NCBI RefSeq assembly: GCF_013170825.1
Contig: NZ_CP033365.1
Span: forward strand, 930,001 to 994,000
Direction of reading: 5' to 3'
DNA length: 64,000 nucleotides
Source of the DNA: Mesorhizobium sp. NZP2298
GTDB taxonomy: Bacteria; Pseudomonadota; Alphaproteobacteria; Rhizobiales; Rhizobiaceae
Positions 55,331 through 63,496 of this stretch are shown piece after piece (the stretch's first letter is position 1; each line of letters starts with the position of its first letter). A program made the position numbers and the translations under genes. The notes beneath the pieces were generated by a model. The model made no database searches. It was given only the letters and a program-made list of their open reading frames with translations, and was not told the DNA's origin.

Positions 55331-56502
55331 GCCCAGGCCACCTCGCTGAAGACGCCGATGCCGCGCTTGCGGATCTGGCCGGCGACGACCACGCGCTGGA
55401 TCTCCGACGTGCCTTCCCAGATGCGGTCGACGCGGATGTCGCGGTAGAGCCGCTCGACCGGGTTTTCGCGCATGTAGCCGCGACCGCCCAGCACCTGCAG
55501 CGCCTTGTCGATGACGCGGCCGGCGGCTTCCGAGCAGTAGAGCTTCAGCGCGCTGGCATGGGCGTGCACGCGCTTGCGGTCGAGACCCTGGTCGATCTCC
55601 CAGGCGACGCGGTACAGCATCGACTTGGCGGCGAAGATCTCGACCGCCATGTCGGCGAGCATGAATTCCACGCCCTGGAAATCGCGGATAGGCCGGTCGA
55701 ACTGGTGGCGAGAGGTGGCATAGTCATTGGCGATCTCGGCGGCGCGGGTCGCGGCGCCCACCGCATGCGAGGCGATCTGCAGGCGCGCCTCTACGAACCA
55801 GTCCTTGGTCAGTTCGAGCCCCTGGCCGATCTTGCCGAGCATCTTGTCCTCGCCGACCGTGGTGCCCTCGAAGCGCAATTCGGCATGGTCGAAGGCGAAA
55901 TTGTGCATGAATTTCGGCGAGCGCAGATGCACCATGTTGTTCACCGGCTTGTCGACCAGGAACAAGGTCGGCTTGTCGGGATCGTCGTCGACATGGGCAT
56001 GCACAATGACGAAATCGGATGCGTTGTAGGAGGTGACGAACCATTTCTCGCCGGTCAGGTGCCACTGGCCATTTTTCAAAACCGCGCTGGTCTTGACCCG
56101 GCGCGGGTCGGAGCCGGCCTCCGGTTCGGTGATGGCGAAGGCGCCGCGGCGATGGCCGTGCGAGGACGGGATCAGATAATCCTGCTTCTGCGCCTCGGTG
56201 CCGAATTTCAGGCTCACCGGCGGGCGCCAGACACAGCTCCACAGGCCATTGGTGACGCGGCCGAGCTGTTCCTCGATCGCCGTCTGCTCGACCATGGTCA
56301 GGCCGAGGCCGCCATTTTCCTTCGAGTGGTTGATGCCGGCCAGTCCCCAGTCGCGCACCTGCTGCCGGACAGTCGAGCGGCGCTCCATCGGCAATTCGCC
56401 ATGCTCGTCGGTGATTGCTTCCAGCGGCAGAAGCACCTGGTCGCAGAAGTCGCGCCCCTTCTTCGACAGTTCCTTTTCGCGCGGGCTGAGATCGAAATTC
56501 AT
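55327..56502 (-). CDS. Acyl-CoA dehydrogenase
   Basis: 391-aa FAD enzyme of the ACAD superfamily. ACAD signatures AFAITEPEAGSDPRRVKTSA (about 119-138) and the C-terminal QVLGGRGYMRENPVERLYRDIRVDRIWEGTSEIQRVVVAGQIRKRG are complete; the catalytic Glu equivalent would be in IWEGTSE. With the acyl-CoA synthetase 20 bp upstream it would activate and dehydrogenate the imported acid. Substrate is unknown. It is coupled to the permease gene by a 4-bp overlap. Confidence 0.93.
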   Translation of the reverse strand: MNFDLSPREKELSKKGRDFCDQVLLPLEAITDEHGELPMERRSTVRQQVRDWGLAGINHSKENGGLGLTMVEQTAIEEQLGRVTNGLWSCVWRPPVSLKFGTEAQKQDYLIPSSHGHRRGAFAITEPEAGSDPRRVKTSAVLKNGQWHLTGEKWFVTSYNASDFVIVHAHVDDDPDKPTLFLVDKPVNNMVHLRSPKFMHNFAFDHAELRFEGTTVGEDKMLGKIGQGLELTKDWFVEARLQIASHAVGAATRAAEIANDYATSRHQFDRPIRDFQGVEFMLADMAVEIFAAKSMLYRVAWEIDQGLDRKRVHAHASALKLYCSEAAGRVIDKALQVLGGRGYMRENPVERLYRDIRVDRIWEGTSEIQRVVVAGQIRKRGIGVFSEVAWA

Positions 56503-56522
56503 GGCAGTCCTCTAAAAGCAAT

Positions 56523-58655
56523 TCATCTTGTCGGGCGCCCGGCGTTGCGGCCGAGCAAGAGCGCGTCGACGGCCATGCAGCTATGGTCGGAAACCAAGAG
56601 CGGGTTGACGTCCATCTCGTCGATGAGGTCGCCGAGATCAGCGGCGAGCATCGAGAAACGGGCAAGGGCGGCATGGAGTGCTGCCCTGTCGGCCGCCGGC
56701 CGGCCGCGCCCGCCGTCGAGCAGCGGGCTTGTCTTCAGCCTGACGACCAGGGCTTGCGCCTGCTCGAGGCTGAGCGGCGGCAAGGCGACCGCGCGGTCCC
56801 TGAGCACTTCGATCCAGAGGCCGCCGGAGGCAATGACCAGATAGGGTCCGAACTGTTGGTCGCGGATCAGGCCGAATGCGATCTCGACGCCTTTGGGGGC
56901 CATTTCGGCAACCAGCACCTGCGGGCCGAGCCGAGCCGCCATGTCGGCATAGGCGACCGCCAGCTCCGGTTCATCGGCCAGGCCGAGGCGGACGCCGCCG
57001 ACATCGGATTTGTGCAGGATGCCGGGGACGGCGGTCTTCAGGGCAATGGGAAAGCCGATCCTTCGCGCGGCGGCGACAACGTCATCCGGCGTGGCGGCGG
57101 CGATCGAGCGCGGCGTGGCGATGCCATAGTCGGCCAGCAGCGCCAGCGCTTCGCTTTCGCCGAACGGCTTCTCCTGGCCAAGGCGCCGGCGCCAGCGCTC
57201 GCGGACCTCGCTCGCCACGGCATCGGGATAGGTGTGGGTCGCGGCGCGCCGGTCGCGAAACGCCAGCAGATTGCGGATGGCCTGCAGGCCTTCATCGGTG
57301 CCGTCGATGACCGGCACGCCGGCCTCCGTGGTCGACAAGGCGAGTGCGCGGTGGTTCACCGTGGCGTAGTTGCTGACCACGGCAACCGGCTTGCCGGTCT
57401 TGGCGTGGGAACGGATCACGGCGCGGGTAAAGCCTTCGGCGACGTAGGAGCCGTCGCGTATGTCCTGGAACAGCACGCCGATGGCGGTGTCGGGGTCGGC
57501 GAGCATGGCGTCCATGCAGGCCTCGACATGCGTCTCGAAGTCGAGGCCCGAGCCCCAGACATCGAGCGGGTTCGCCGGCTGCAGGCCGCTGTCGAGATGC
57601 AGCCGCAACTCCTCCTTCGTCCGCTCCGAGATGGCGGCGAACGGCACGCCGGCCTTCGCCGCGAGGTCGGCGACCATTTCGCGTTCACCGCCGGAATCGT
57701 GCAGGCTGGCAAGGCCGCCGCTGGCGGCCGGCCGGCCGGCCGAAAACAAAGCGAGATTGGCGGCCAGCTGGTCCAGCGTGTCGACGCTGAAGGCGCCCCA
57801 CCTGTCGAACAGGGCCTCGTAGGCGGCATTGTCGCCGGCAATCGCGCCGCTGTGGCTGGAGGCGAAGCCGGCGCTCAATTCCGTGCGCCCGACCTTCAGG
57901 ACAACAACCGGAATGCCGAGCCGGTCCGCCTTTTCCAGGCAGCGGGCAAAATCGTCGGGCCGGCGCGCCGTTTCGAGAAACAGGCCGATGACCGACGTTT
58001 CGGGCTGGTCGAGCGCCCAGTCGACATAGTCGGCCGTCGTCGTTGTCAGTTCGCGGCCGCTGGAAACGCAGAGCTGGAATTTCAGCCGCTGGTCGTTGTA
58101 GGCGAGCGCGGAGAAGGCCGAGCCCGATTGCGTGACCAGCGCCACGCCGCCGGGCTTCATGGCGAGACGGGAGGCGAAGCCGGAGACGCGCAGGCCGATG
58201 CCGGGGTTGCAGAAGCCCATGCCGTTGCCGCCGCAAATGACGATGCCGGCCTCGCGGGCTATTTCGGTCAACCGGCCGGCGAGCGGGTCGTTGGCCGCGC
58301 CGGTCAGGTCGCAGCTGGCGAAGATGGTGACCGCCCTGGCGCCATGGCGGGCGGCCGCCAGCAGATTGTCCTCGAGATAGTCATTGGCGACGCCGAGCAC
58401 GACATGGTCGACCGTCTCCGGCAGGCTTCTCAGATCGGGAAAACACGGCACGCCTTCCACGACGTCGTATTTCGGGTTGATGGCGTAGAGCCGGCCAGAA
58501 TAGCCATCTATCGCCGCGGCGCGCATCATGGTGTTGCCCGGCGTGTTGGGGCGCACGGACGCGCCGACGAAGGCGATCGACGCCGGCCGCAACAGCGGAT
58601 CGAGACGATGCCTTGCCTGCGTCATGCCGCCAAGGGCGGCTATGGTTCCAGCCAA
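56523..58655 (-). CDS. Acyl-CoA synthetase, NDP-forming (acetate-CoA ligase family)
   Basis: 710-aa fused alpha-beta ACD-superfamily protein. The CoA-binding domain (about 18-150) has RPASIAFVGASVRPNTPGNTM. The ligase-CoA domain has the phospho-His at 268 in GFASSHSGAIAGDNAAYEALF. The C-terminal ATP-grasp_5 domain (about 475-700) begins GESEALALLADYGI and contains GFPIALKTAVPGILHKSDVGGV. The TTG at 58655 follows a GGGAG site; an ATG at 58625 is possible. The first gene of the transporter operon, it probably makes the CoA ester used by the acyl-CoA dehydrogenase. Confidence 0.9.
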   Translation of the reverse strand: MAGTIAALGGMTQARHRLDPLLRPASIAFVGASVRPNTPGNTMMRAAAIDGYSGRLYAINPKYDVVEGVPCFPDLRSLPETVDHVVLGVANDYLEDNLLAAARHGARAVTIFASCDLTGAANDPLAGRLTEIAREAGIVICGGNGMGFCNPGIGLRVSGFASRLAMKPGGVALVTQSGSAFSALAYNDQRLKFQLCVSSGRELTTTTADYVDWALDQPETSVIGLFLETARRPDDFARCLEKADRLGIPVVVLKVGRTELSAGFASSHSGAIAGDNAAYEALFDRWGAFSVDTLDQLAANLALFSAGRPAASGGLASLHDSGGEREMVADLAAKAGVPFAAISERTKEELRLHLDSGLQPANPLDVWGSGLDFETHVEACMDAMLADPDTAIGVLFQDIRDGSYVAEGFTRAVIRSHAKTGKPVAVVSNYATVNHRALALSTTEAGVPVIDGTDEGLQAIRNLLAFRDRRAATHTYPDAVASEVRERWRRRLGQEKPFGESEALALLADYGIATPRSIAAATPDDVVAAARRIGFPIALKTAVPGILHKSDVGGVRLGLADEPELAVAYADMAARLGPQVLVAEMAPKGVEIAFGLIRDQQFGPYLVIASGGLWIEVLRDRAVALPPLSLEQAQALVVRLKTSPLLDGGRGRPAADRAALHAALARFSMLAADLGDLIDEMDVNPLLVSDHSCMAVDALLLGRNAGRPTR

Positions 58656-58831
58656 ATGTCTGCTCCCATGGCTTGTTCCCGAAGCCCTCGGTCCGTCGCT
58701 GTGATTTTGATTTTGCGAGCTGTCGGACCGATGGCGACTATAGAACCGGGAAACGATCGCGCACGCTCCGAATAGTCACGAGGCGATGACCTGCAGTCAT
58801 GGGGGTAAGAGCAAGTGCGGACGTCGACGGT

Positions 58832-59755
58832 TCAGCCGGCCAGAATTTCCCGTTTCAGCACGGCCATTTCATTGAGCAGCCAGTCTCGCACCAGCACGGC
58901 CGGCTTGCGCAGCGGGCGTCGTGCCGTTGCCACCAGGTAATAGTGGTCGCCGGTGCGCAACTCATGTTTGCCGCCCTTGACCAGGCCTTTCTGCAGCAGT
59001 TCGTGGGCCACGACATGCCACCAGCCGAGCGCCATGCCACGGCCCTTGATCGCCGACTGGACGACCAGCGTGTAGTCGGAGAAGGTCAGGCTGCGGCTGC
59101 CCACCGGCTGTGGATAGCCGAACTGCCCGAGGTAGTGCTGCCAGGGAATGCGCAGCGCGCCGGAGAGATGGGCGAGCGTGTGCCGGCTGAGATCGCTGCA
59201 GTCGTCGAGACTGCCGTGCTCGGCCAGGTAGGCCGGGCTGCAGACCGGCAGCACGACTTCTTCCATCAGCGCCCAGCTCTGTTGTTCGGCATTGGGCGGC
59301 TGGTTGTAGCGGATGGCGAGATCGACATCCTCGATCGGGCCGCTCGGCTCGCCGCGCACCAGCTGGAAACGCAGGTCGATGCCGGGAAAGCTGGCCTGGA
59401 AGCGGTCGAAGCGCGGCATGAACCAGTGCATGGCGAAGGCGGACGACAGCGACAGCGTCACCGTGCCGGCCTCGCCCTGGCGCGCCCTGATATCGTCGAG
59501 CGCGATCTCGATCTGCTGGAAGCCGCTGCCGACGGCGCCATAGAGCAGGCGGCCGTCGTCGGTCAGGTCGATGCCGGTCGGCGCGCGTACGAACAGCTTG
59601 ACGTCGAGATGGCTCTCCAGCCGCGCGATCATGCGGCTGATCGCCGACTGGGTGACGTTGAACTCGCGCGCCGCGCTGGTGAAGTTGAGATGGCGCGCGG
59701 CTGCCTCGAACATGAAGATCGCATTGGGCGAGGGCAGCAGCTTGCGCAGGGTCAT
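58832..59755 (-). CDS. LysR-family transcriptional regulator (GcvA-like)
   Basis: 307-aa regulator with the N-terminal winged helix LPSPNAIFMFEAAARHLNFTSAAREFNVTQSAISRMIARLESHL and a type-2 periplasmic-binding-like effector domain (VTLSLSSAFAMHWFMPRFDRF onward), resembling GcvA. The ATG at 59755 overlaps the TetR gene stop (ATGA), an unusual joining of two different regulators in one transcript. Both precede the acyl-CoA synthetase operon on the same strand, so they are likely to control it. Confidence 0.93.
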   Translation of the reverse strand: MTLRKLLPSPNAIFMFEAAARHLNFTSAAREFNVTQSAISRMIARLESHLDVKLFVRAPTGIDLTDDGRLLYGAVGSGFQQIEIALDDIRARQGEAGTVTLSLSSAFAMHWFMPRFDRFQASFPGIDLRFQLVRGEPSGPIEDVDLAIRYNQPPNAEQQSWALMEEVVLPVCSPAYLAEHGSLDDCSDLSRHTLAHLSGALRIPWQHYLGQFGYPQPVGSRSLTFSDYTLVVQSAIKGRGMALGWWHVVAHELLQKGLVKGGKHELRTGDHYYLVATARRPLRKPAVLVRDWLLNEMAVLKREILAG

Positions 59756-60399
59756 GGCCGTTGGCTCGTTTCGGTACCGAAACTTTTCGGGAAGAAGGCG
59801 CGGAGATAAGTCCGGCAGATGGCGCGGGCACGGGCCCAGTCCGCCTCGCCATGCCCGTCGCCGATCTGGCTTTCGATCCACAGCCCGTCGAAAATGGCGC
59901 TCAGCCCGCCGGCGACCAGCCGATAGTCCGCGGCTGGCGGCTCCTTTTGGGCGAGGGCCGATATCAATGGCTCGAGCCGCGCCAGATAGGCCCTGTTGAG
60001 TTCGCTGAACCGCGCCCGGTAATCGGCGTTGCGCGAGGTTTCGGCCCAGAACGCCGTCCACACCGCGATGTGCCTGTCATCGGTGACATCGGAACCGAGG
60101 TCGAGATCGATCAGCGCCTCGAGCTTGGCAGCGGCATCGTCATGGGCGTCGCTGCGCGCATGCCAGGCAGCGCGGTATTCCTCGACCAGGGCGTCGAGCG
60201 CGGCCAGAAGCAGGCGGTCCTTGGTCTCGAAGTGGAACGAGACCAGGCCGTAGCCGCAGCCGGCCTCTCGCGCGACATCGGCCAGTGTCACGCCCGGCAG
60301 GCCTTTTCGCGCGATAACGGTGATCGCCGCCTGGGTCAGGCTTTGCCGCCGGCGCGCGACCTTTTCGGCATCGCGGCTTTTCTTGTCGGGCTTGCTCAA
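59752..60399 (-). CDS. TetR-family transcriptional regulator (BetI-like)
   Basis: About 215 aa. The HTH is ARRRQSLTQAAITVIARKGLPGVTLADVAREAGCGYGLVSFHFETKDRLLLAALDAL, close to BetI. The C-terminal ligand part has AVWTAFWAETSRNADYRARFSELNRAY. The start is taken as TTG at 60399 because AGGGAGA lies upstream; a TTG at 60453 is possible. A palindrome at 60570-60585 is a candidate operator. It overlaps the LysR gene. Confidence 0.88.
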   Translation of the reverse strand: MSKPDKKSRDAEKVARRRQSLTQAAITVIARKGLPGVTLADVAREAGCGYGLVSFHFETKDRLLLAALDALVEEYRAAWHARSDAHDDAAAKLEALIDLDLGSDVTDDRHIAVWTAFWAETSRNADYRARFSELNRAYLARLEPLISALAQKEPPAADYRLVAGGLSAIFDGLWIESQIGDGHGEADWARARAICRTYLRAFFPKSFGTETSQRP

Positions 60400-60569
60400 T
60401 GGCGCCGTTCTCCCTGGAGTGGTTTCGTATCCGGTTTTCGGCCGGCTAAGCAATGCTTGGTGGATGGCCGTGCGGGCACGCGATCACTGGAGGCGGCGGG
60501 TGGTCCATCGCCCCTTTCCGAGTGTTGGCGCTGCCCCTCATGCGATGGTCCACTGGCACAATCATCATT

Positions 60570-60585
60570 GACTGATCAATCAGTC
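60570..60585. promoter_or_regulatory. Candidate TetR/BetI operator
   Basis: GACTGAT-CA-ATCAGTC is a perfect inverted repeat of 7-bp arms. It lies in the divergent region between the TetR gene and the aminotransferase remnant, as expected for a TetR-type self-controlled operator. Binding is inferred. Confidence 0.5.
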
Positions 60586-60623
60586 TACGAGATTATCGGC
60601 CGGCCGCAACCGGAAACGCAGGA

Positions 60624-61283
60624 ATGGTTGCCAGGAAAACAGGAAGCCGTGCGATGCCGCCGCAGGACCTCGCCAACGACCAACCCAATCCCTACCGGCG
60701 CCCGGAAGGCATGTCGGCCGAGGCCTTCCTCGATCAGAAGGTGCAGGAGCTCGAAGACAGGATCGTGGAGCTTGGCCCCGAGAACGTCGCCTGCTTCATC
60801 GCCGAGCCGAGCCTGGCCTCGGGCGGCGTCGTGCCGCCCGTGGGGCATCACAGCAGCACGCTGGAGGTCTGCCGGCGCCATGACGTGCTCTACATCTCGG
60901 ATGAGGTCGTCACCGGTTTCGGCCGCAACGGCGCGATCTTTGCCTCGGAACCTGTCTATGGCATCGTGCCCGACATGATCACCTGCGCCAAGGGGCTGAC
61001 GTCGGGCTATGTGCCGCTGGGCGCCGTGATGGTGTCCGATCGCCTCTACCGGCGGATCGCGGAGACGACCGAAGGCAGGATCTTCGCCAACGGCTTCACC
61101 TATTCCTCGCATCCGGTCGCCGGCGCCGCCGGCCTGAAGAATCTGGAGATCATGGAGCGCGAGGAGATCTGCGCCCATGTCCGCGAGGTCGGCCCCTATT
61201 TCCAGGCCGCGCTGAAGCCGCTGATGGACTCGCCGATCGTCGGCGACGTGCGCGGCAGCCACCTGATGGCCTGCTGCCGCTAG
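60624..61283 (+). pseudogene. Class III (omega-type) aminotransferase, internal fragment
   Basis: Homology begins in mid-protein: PYRRPEGMSAEAFLDQKVQELEDRI, then FIAEPSLASGGVVPPVGHHS, YISDEVVTGFGRNGAIFASE and the PLP lysine in DMITCAKGLTSGYVPLGAVM. The family is about 450 aa long; here roughly the first 190 residues are missing, and the frame stops with TAG soon after VGDVRGSHLMACCR, about 70 residues early. With 219 codons and no N-terminal half it cannot be active. It probably was a transaminase of the neighbouring amine catabolic operon, controlled from the same divergent region. Confidence 0.85.
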
Positions 61284-61320
61284 AATCATGACGCTGCGAT
61301 TTTCAAACGGAGATGACCCC

Positions 61321-62376
61321 ATGCCAGCTTCGCTGCCGACCAGCAGGGCCGGCGTGACAGTCTTTACTGCCGAAGACGCATCCGTCTGGGCGAACCTTAC
61401 GGCGGCGGTGCCGGCGGCGATCGGCGATCGTCTGGCCGGCTTGCGGGAGATTGCCGGTGTCACCGGCGTGGCGCGATACAGGGAAGGCGGCCCGGAGGCG
61501 ATCATGGTCGGCCAGCGGCGGCCGGCGGCGGCGATGATGCGCATTGCCCTGTACTGGTCCGCCGCCAGCTTCATCGCGGGCGACGGCCCGTGCCTGCTGG
61601 AGGCGCTGGAGACGGAGGCGCTTGCGCAAGATGTGCTCTGCCTGCGCGCCGACGAGGATATGGCGCCGCCCATCGGCGGCCAATGGGAGCACCGGGACGG
61701 GTTCCTGCAACGCTGGATCGGCGTCGGGCCGACGCGCCGGCCGGAGCGGATACCGCCGTCCTGGCCGCAGACGGCGGGCTTCACCTGCGGACCGTCGGCG
61801 CTCGCCATGGCCATGGCTGGCCTCGACCCGGCCTTGCTGCCGGATCGTTCGCTGGAGGTCGAGCTGTGGCGCGAGGCCACCACCATCATCGGCCCGAGCG
61901 GCCCGGGCGGCTGCGACCCCTATGGCCTGGCGCTTGCGGCACACCGGCGCGGGTTGCGGGTCGAGGTGTTCATGAGCAGCGCCGAGCCGATCTTCCTCGA
62001 CCGAGCCGCCTCGGAGGAGAGGCGCGGGCTGATGCGCTTCGTGCAGGCCGGTTTCAAACGCGACGTCGAAGCCGCGTCATTGCCGGTCGAGACGCGCGCC
62101 TTTGCCATCGAGGAGATCGGTCAGGCGCTCGATCGCGGCTTGTTGGCGCTGGTGCTGATCGATCAGGCGCCGATGATGGGCTACACCTGCCCGCACTGGG
62201 TGCTCGTCCATGGTCGTGGCGATGGCGTCTACTTCCTCAACGATCCTTGGATCGAGCCTGACCGGCTCGAACAGAAGATGGACGTTGTCGACCTTCCGGT
62301 CATTGCGGCGGAGCTTGACCGGATGGCTTGGTACGGTAATCCGGCCTACCGCGCCGCTGTGCTGGTTGGGCGATAG
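61321..62376 (+). CDS. Orphan C39-like cysteine-peptidase-fold protein (DUF3335/peptidase_C39 type)
   Basis: 351-aa protein. The C-terminal half has a papain-like C39 core: Cys156 in TAGFTCGPSALAMAMAG, His292 in YTCPHWVLVHGRGDGVYF and Asp308 in FLNDPWIEPD. The N-terminal 145 residues form a separate domain with no ABC or membrane parts, so it is not a bacteriocin exporter. Proteins of this type often occur with GNAT and RimK-like ATP-grasp genes in peptide-modifying clusters, but none lies here. The ATG at 61321 has a GGAG site; an in-frame ATG at 61288 is the alternative. Substrate unknown. Confidence 0.75.
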   Translation: MPASLPTSRAGVTVFTAEDASVWANLTAAVPAAIGDRLAGLREIAGVTGVARYREGGPEAIMVGQRRPAAAMMRIALYWSAASFIAGDGPCLLEALETEALAQDVLCLRADEDMAPPIGGQWEHRDGFLQRWIGVGPTRRPERIPPSWPQTAGFTCGPSALAMAMAGLDPALLPDRSLEVELWREATTIIGPSGPGGCDPYGLALAAHRRGLRVEVFMSSAEPIFLDRAASEERRGLMRFVQAGFKRDVEAASLPVETRAFAIEEIGQALDRGLLALVLIDQAPMMGYTCPHWVLVHGRGDGVYFLNDPWIEPDRLEQKMDVVDLPVIAAELDRMAWYGNPAYRAAVLVGR

Positions 62377-62398
62377 AGTTCGGCTATCCGCCCCGGGT

Positions 62399-62884
62399 CT
62401 AGGCTCCCAGCGGATAAGGCATGTAACCGACAAAGCCGGCGATCTTCCAGGTCCCGCCGACCTTCCGGCAGAAGTACAGCGTCTGCCATTTCAGCCGGTC
62501 GACGGTGCCATCCGCCTTGGCAACGGAACCATCGAATTTCTTGTGCAGCACGGCGCGGTCGCCGTCGACATCGATGTCGCGCAGATTGGTGACGCGAAAC
62601 AGCGCCTCGCGCAGCGGCTCGGCGAATTTGGTCGCGGCCGTCTCCCTGGCCTGGCGCAGCCACTCGTCGCGATAGATTTCCAGCCTCGGGAACTGCAGCC
62701 GCCAGGCATCGGCGTTGGCAAGGAAATGGGCATGCATGCCGAAGAAGCTCTCGGCGACGAAATCATCCTCGACCATGGACCAGTCCTGGCCGATGAAGGC
62801 GTCGATGTCGCGCCGCACCAGCATTTCCCACAGCGCGTGGCGGTCGGCGTCACCTGGTGGGAACGGGTTCTTGTCGAAAGTCAT
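62399..62884 (-). CDS. NTF2/SnoaL-like fold protein, unknown function
   Basis: 161-aa soluble protein. The N-terminal helices (DRHALWEMLVRRDIDAFIGQDWSMVEDDFVAESFFGMHAHF) and C-terminal strands (DIDVDGDRAVLHKKFDGSV, WQTLYFCRKVGGTWKIAGFVGYMPYPLG) fit the cone-shaped NTF2-like fold seen in small isomerases and binding proteins. The ATG at 62884 is used; the earlier frame is non-coding. It is convergent with the C39-like gene and divergent from the RidA gene. No firm function. Confidence 0.75.
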   Translation of the reverse strand: MTFDKNPFPPGDADRHALWEMLVRRDIDAFIGQDWSMVEDDFVAESFFGMHAHFLANADAWRLQFPRLEIYRDEWLRQARETAATKFAEPLREALFRVTNLRDIDVDGDRAVLHKKFDGSVAKADGTVDRLKWQTLYFCRKVGGTWKIAGFVGYMPYPLGA

Positions 62885-63099
62885 TCTCGGTTTCTCCGGT
62901 CTCGCATAGGCACCTTTCCGTCCCGGCGTGAAGGCCGTCCGGCAAGCGCGCACGATGCAAGCGCTCTTGTAATAAAGCAACACGGATTTCGAAGAATGTT
63001 GCTTTCCAACAAGGGCCCTATCGGGACCGGCCCGATCGCGGTAAATCTGCGCCGAAGCGGGCCTGGTGCCCTGCCCGTGTGATCAGAGGAGGTCGTCCC

Positions 63100-63465
63100 T
63101 TGCCCAAGCAGACTTTTGGAACATCCCATGTGCCGCTGTCGCCCGCCGTGCGTGCCGGCGACTTCGTCTATGTCTCCGGCCAGGTCCCGGTCGGCAGCGA
63201 CGGCATCGTGGTCAAGGGCGGCATTACCGAGCAGACCGAGCAGGTGCTTGCCAATGTGAAGGCAGCGCTGGCATTGGCCGGCTGCACCCTGGACGACGTG
63301 GTGAAGACCACCGTGTGGCTGGAAGACGCGCGCGATTTCGGCGCCTTCAACGCGGTCTATGCCAGGCACTTCCCGAAGAATCCGCCGGCGCGCACCACGG
63401 TGGAATCGCGGCTGATGATCGACATCAAGATAGAAGTCGAGGCGGTCGCCTACCGGCCGGTCTGA
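63100..63465 (+). CDS. RidA-family enamine/imine deaminase
   Basis: 121-aa trimeric protein that hydrolyses reactive enamines and imines from PLP or flavin reactions. It has PLSPAVRAGDFVYVSGQVPV (about 12-31), a VVKTTVWLEDARDFGAFNAVYARHF segment, and PPARTTVESRLM with the conserved Arg that binds the carboxylate. The TTG at 63100 is chosen because AGGAGG lies 6 bp upstream; an upstream GTG at 63079 has none. It is 31 bp ahead of an amidohydrolase gene, fitting a nitrogen-compound catabolic operon. Confidence 0.9.
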   Translation: MPKQTFGTSHVPLSPAVRAGDFVYVSGQVPVGSDGIVVKGGITEQTEQVLANVKAALALAGCTLDDVVKTTVWLEDARDFGAFNAVYARHFPKNPPARTTVESRLMIDIKIEVEAVAYRPV

Positions 63466-63496
63466 TAAAAGACGCCACGAAGCGGAGGGTCTCCCC

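Noticed and set aside
56523..58655. Reading the NDP-forming synthetase as a DddX-type DMSP lyase
   Set aside because: DddX belongs to the same superfamily, but the context is an ABC importer with acyl-CoA dehydrogenase, and ordinary acyl-CoA synthetases share the same phospho-His segment. Nothing specific supports DddX.
50157..58775. Very long plus-strand open frames (for example 50157-52289 and 56583-58775)
   Set aside because: They mirror the FAD oxidase, binding protein and acyl-CoA synthetase genes on the other strand. Their proteins are low-complexity His/Arg/Gly-rich strings without recognisable folds.
61321..62376. Bacteriocin-processing ABC exporter on the basis of the C39 fold
   Set aside because: There is no membrane domain and no ATPase domain in the protein, and no precursor peptide gene beside it.
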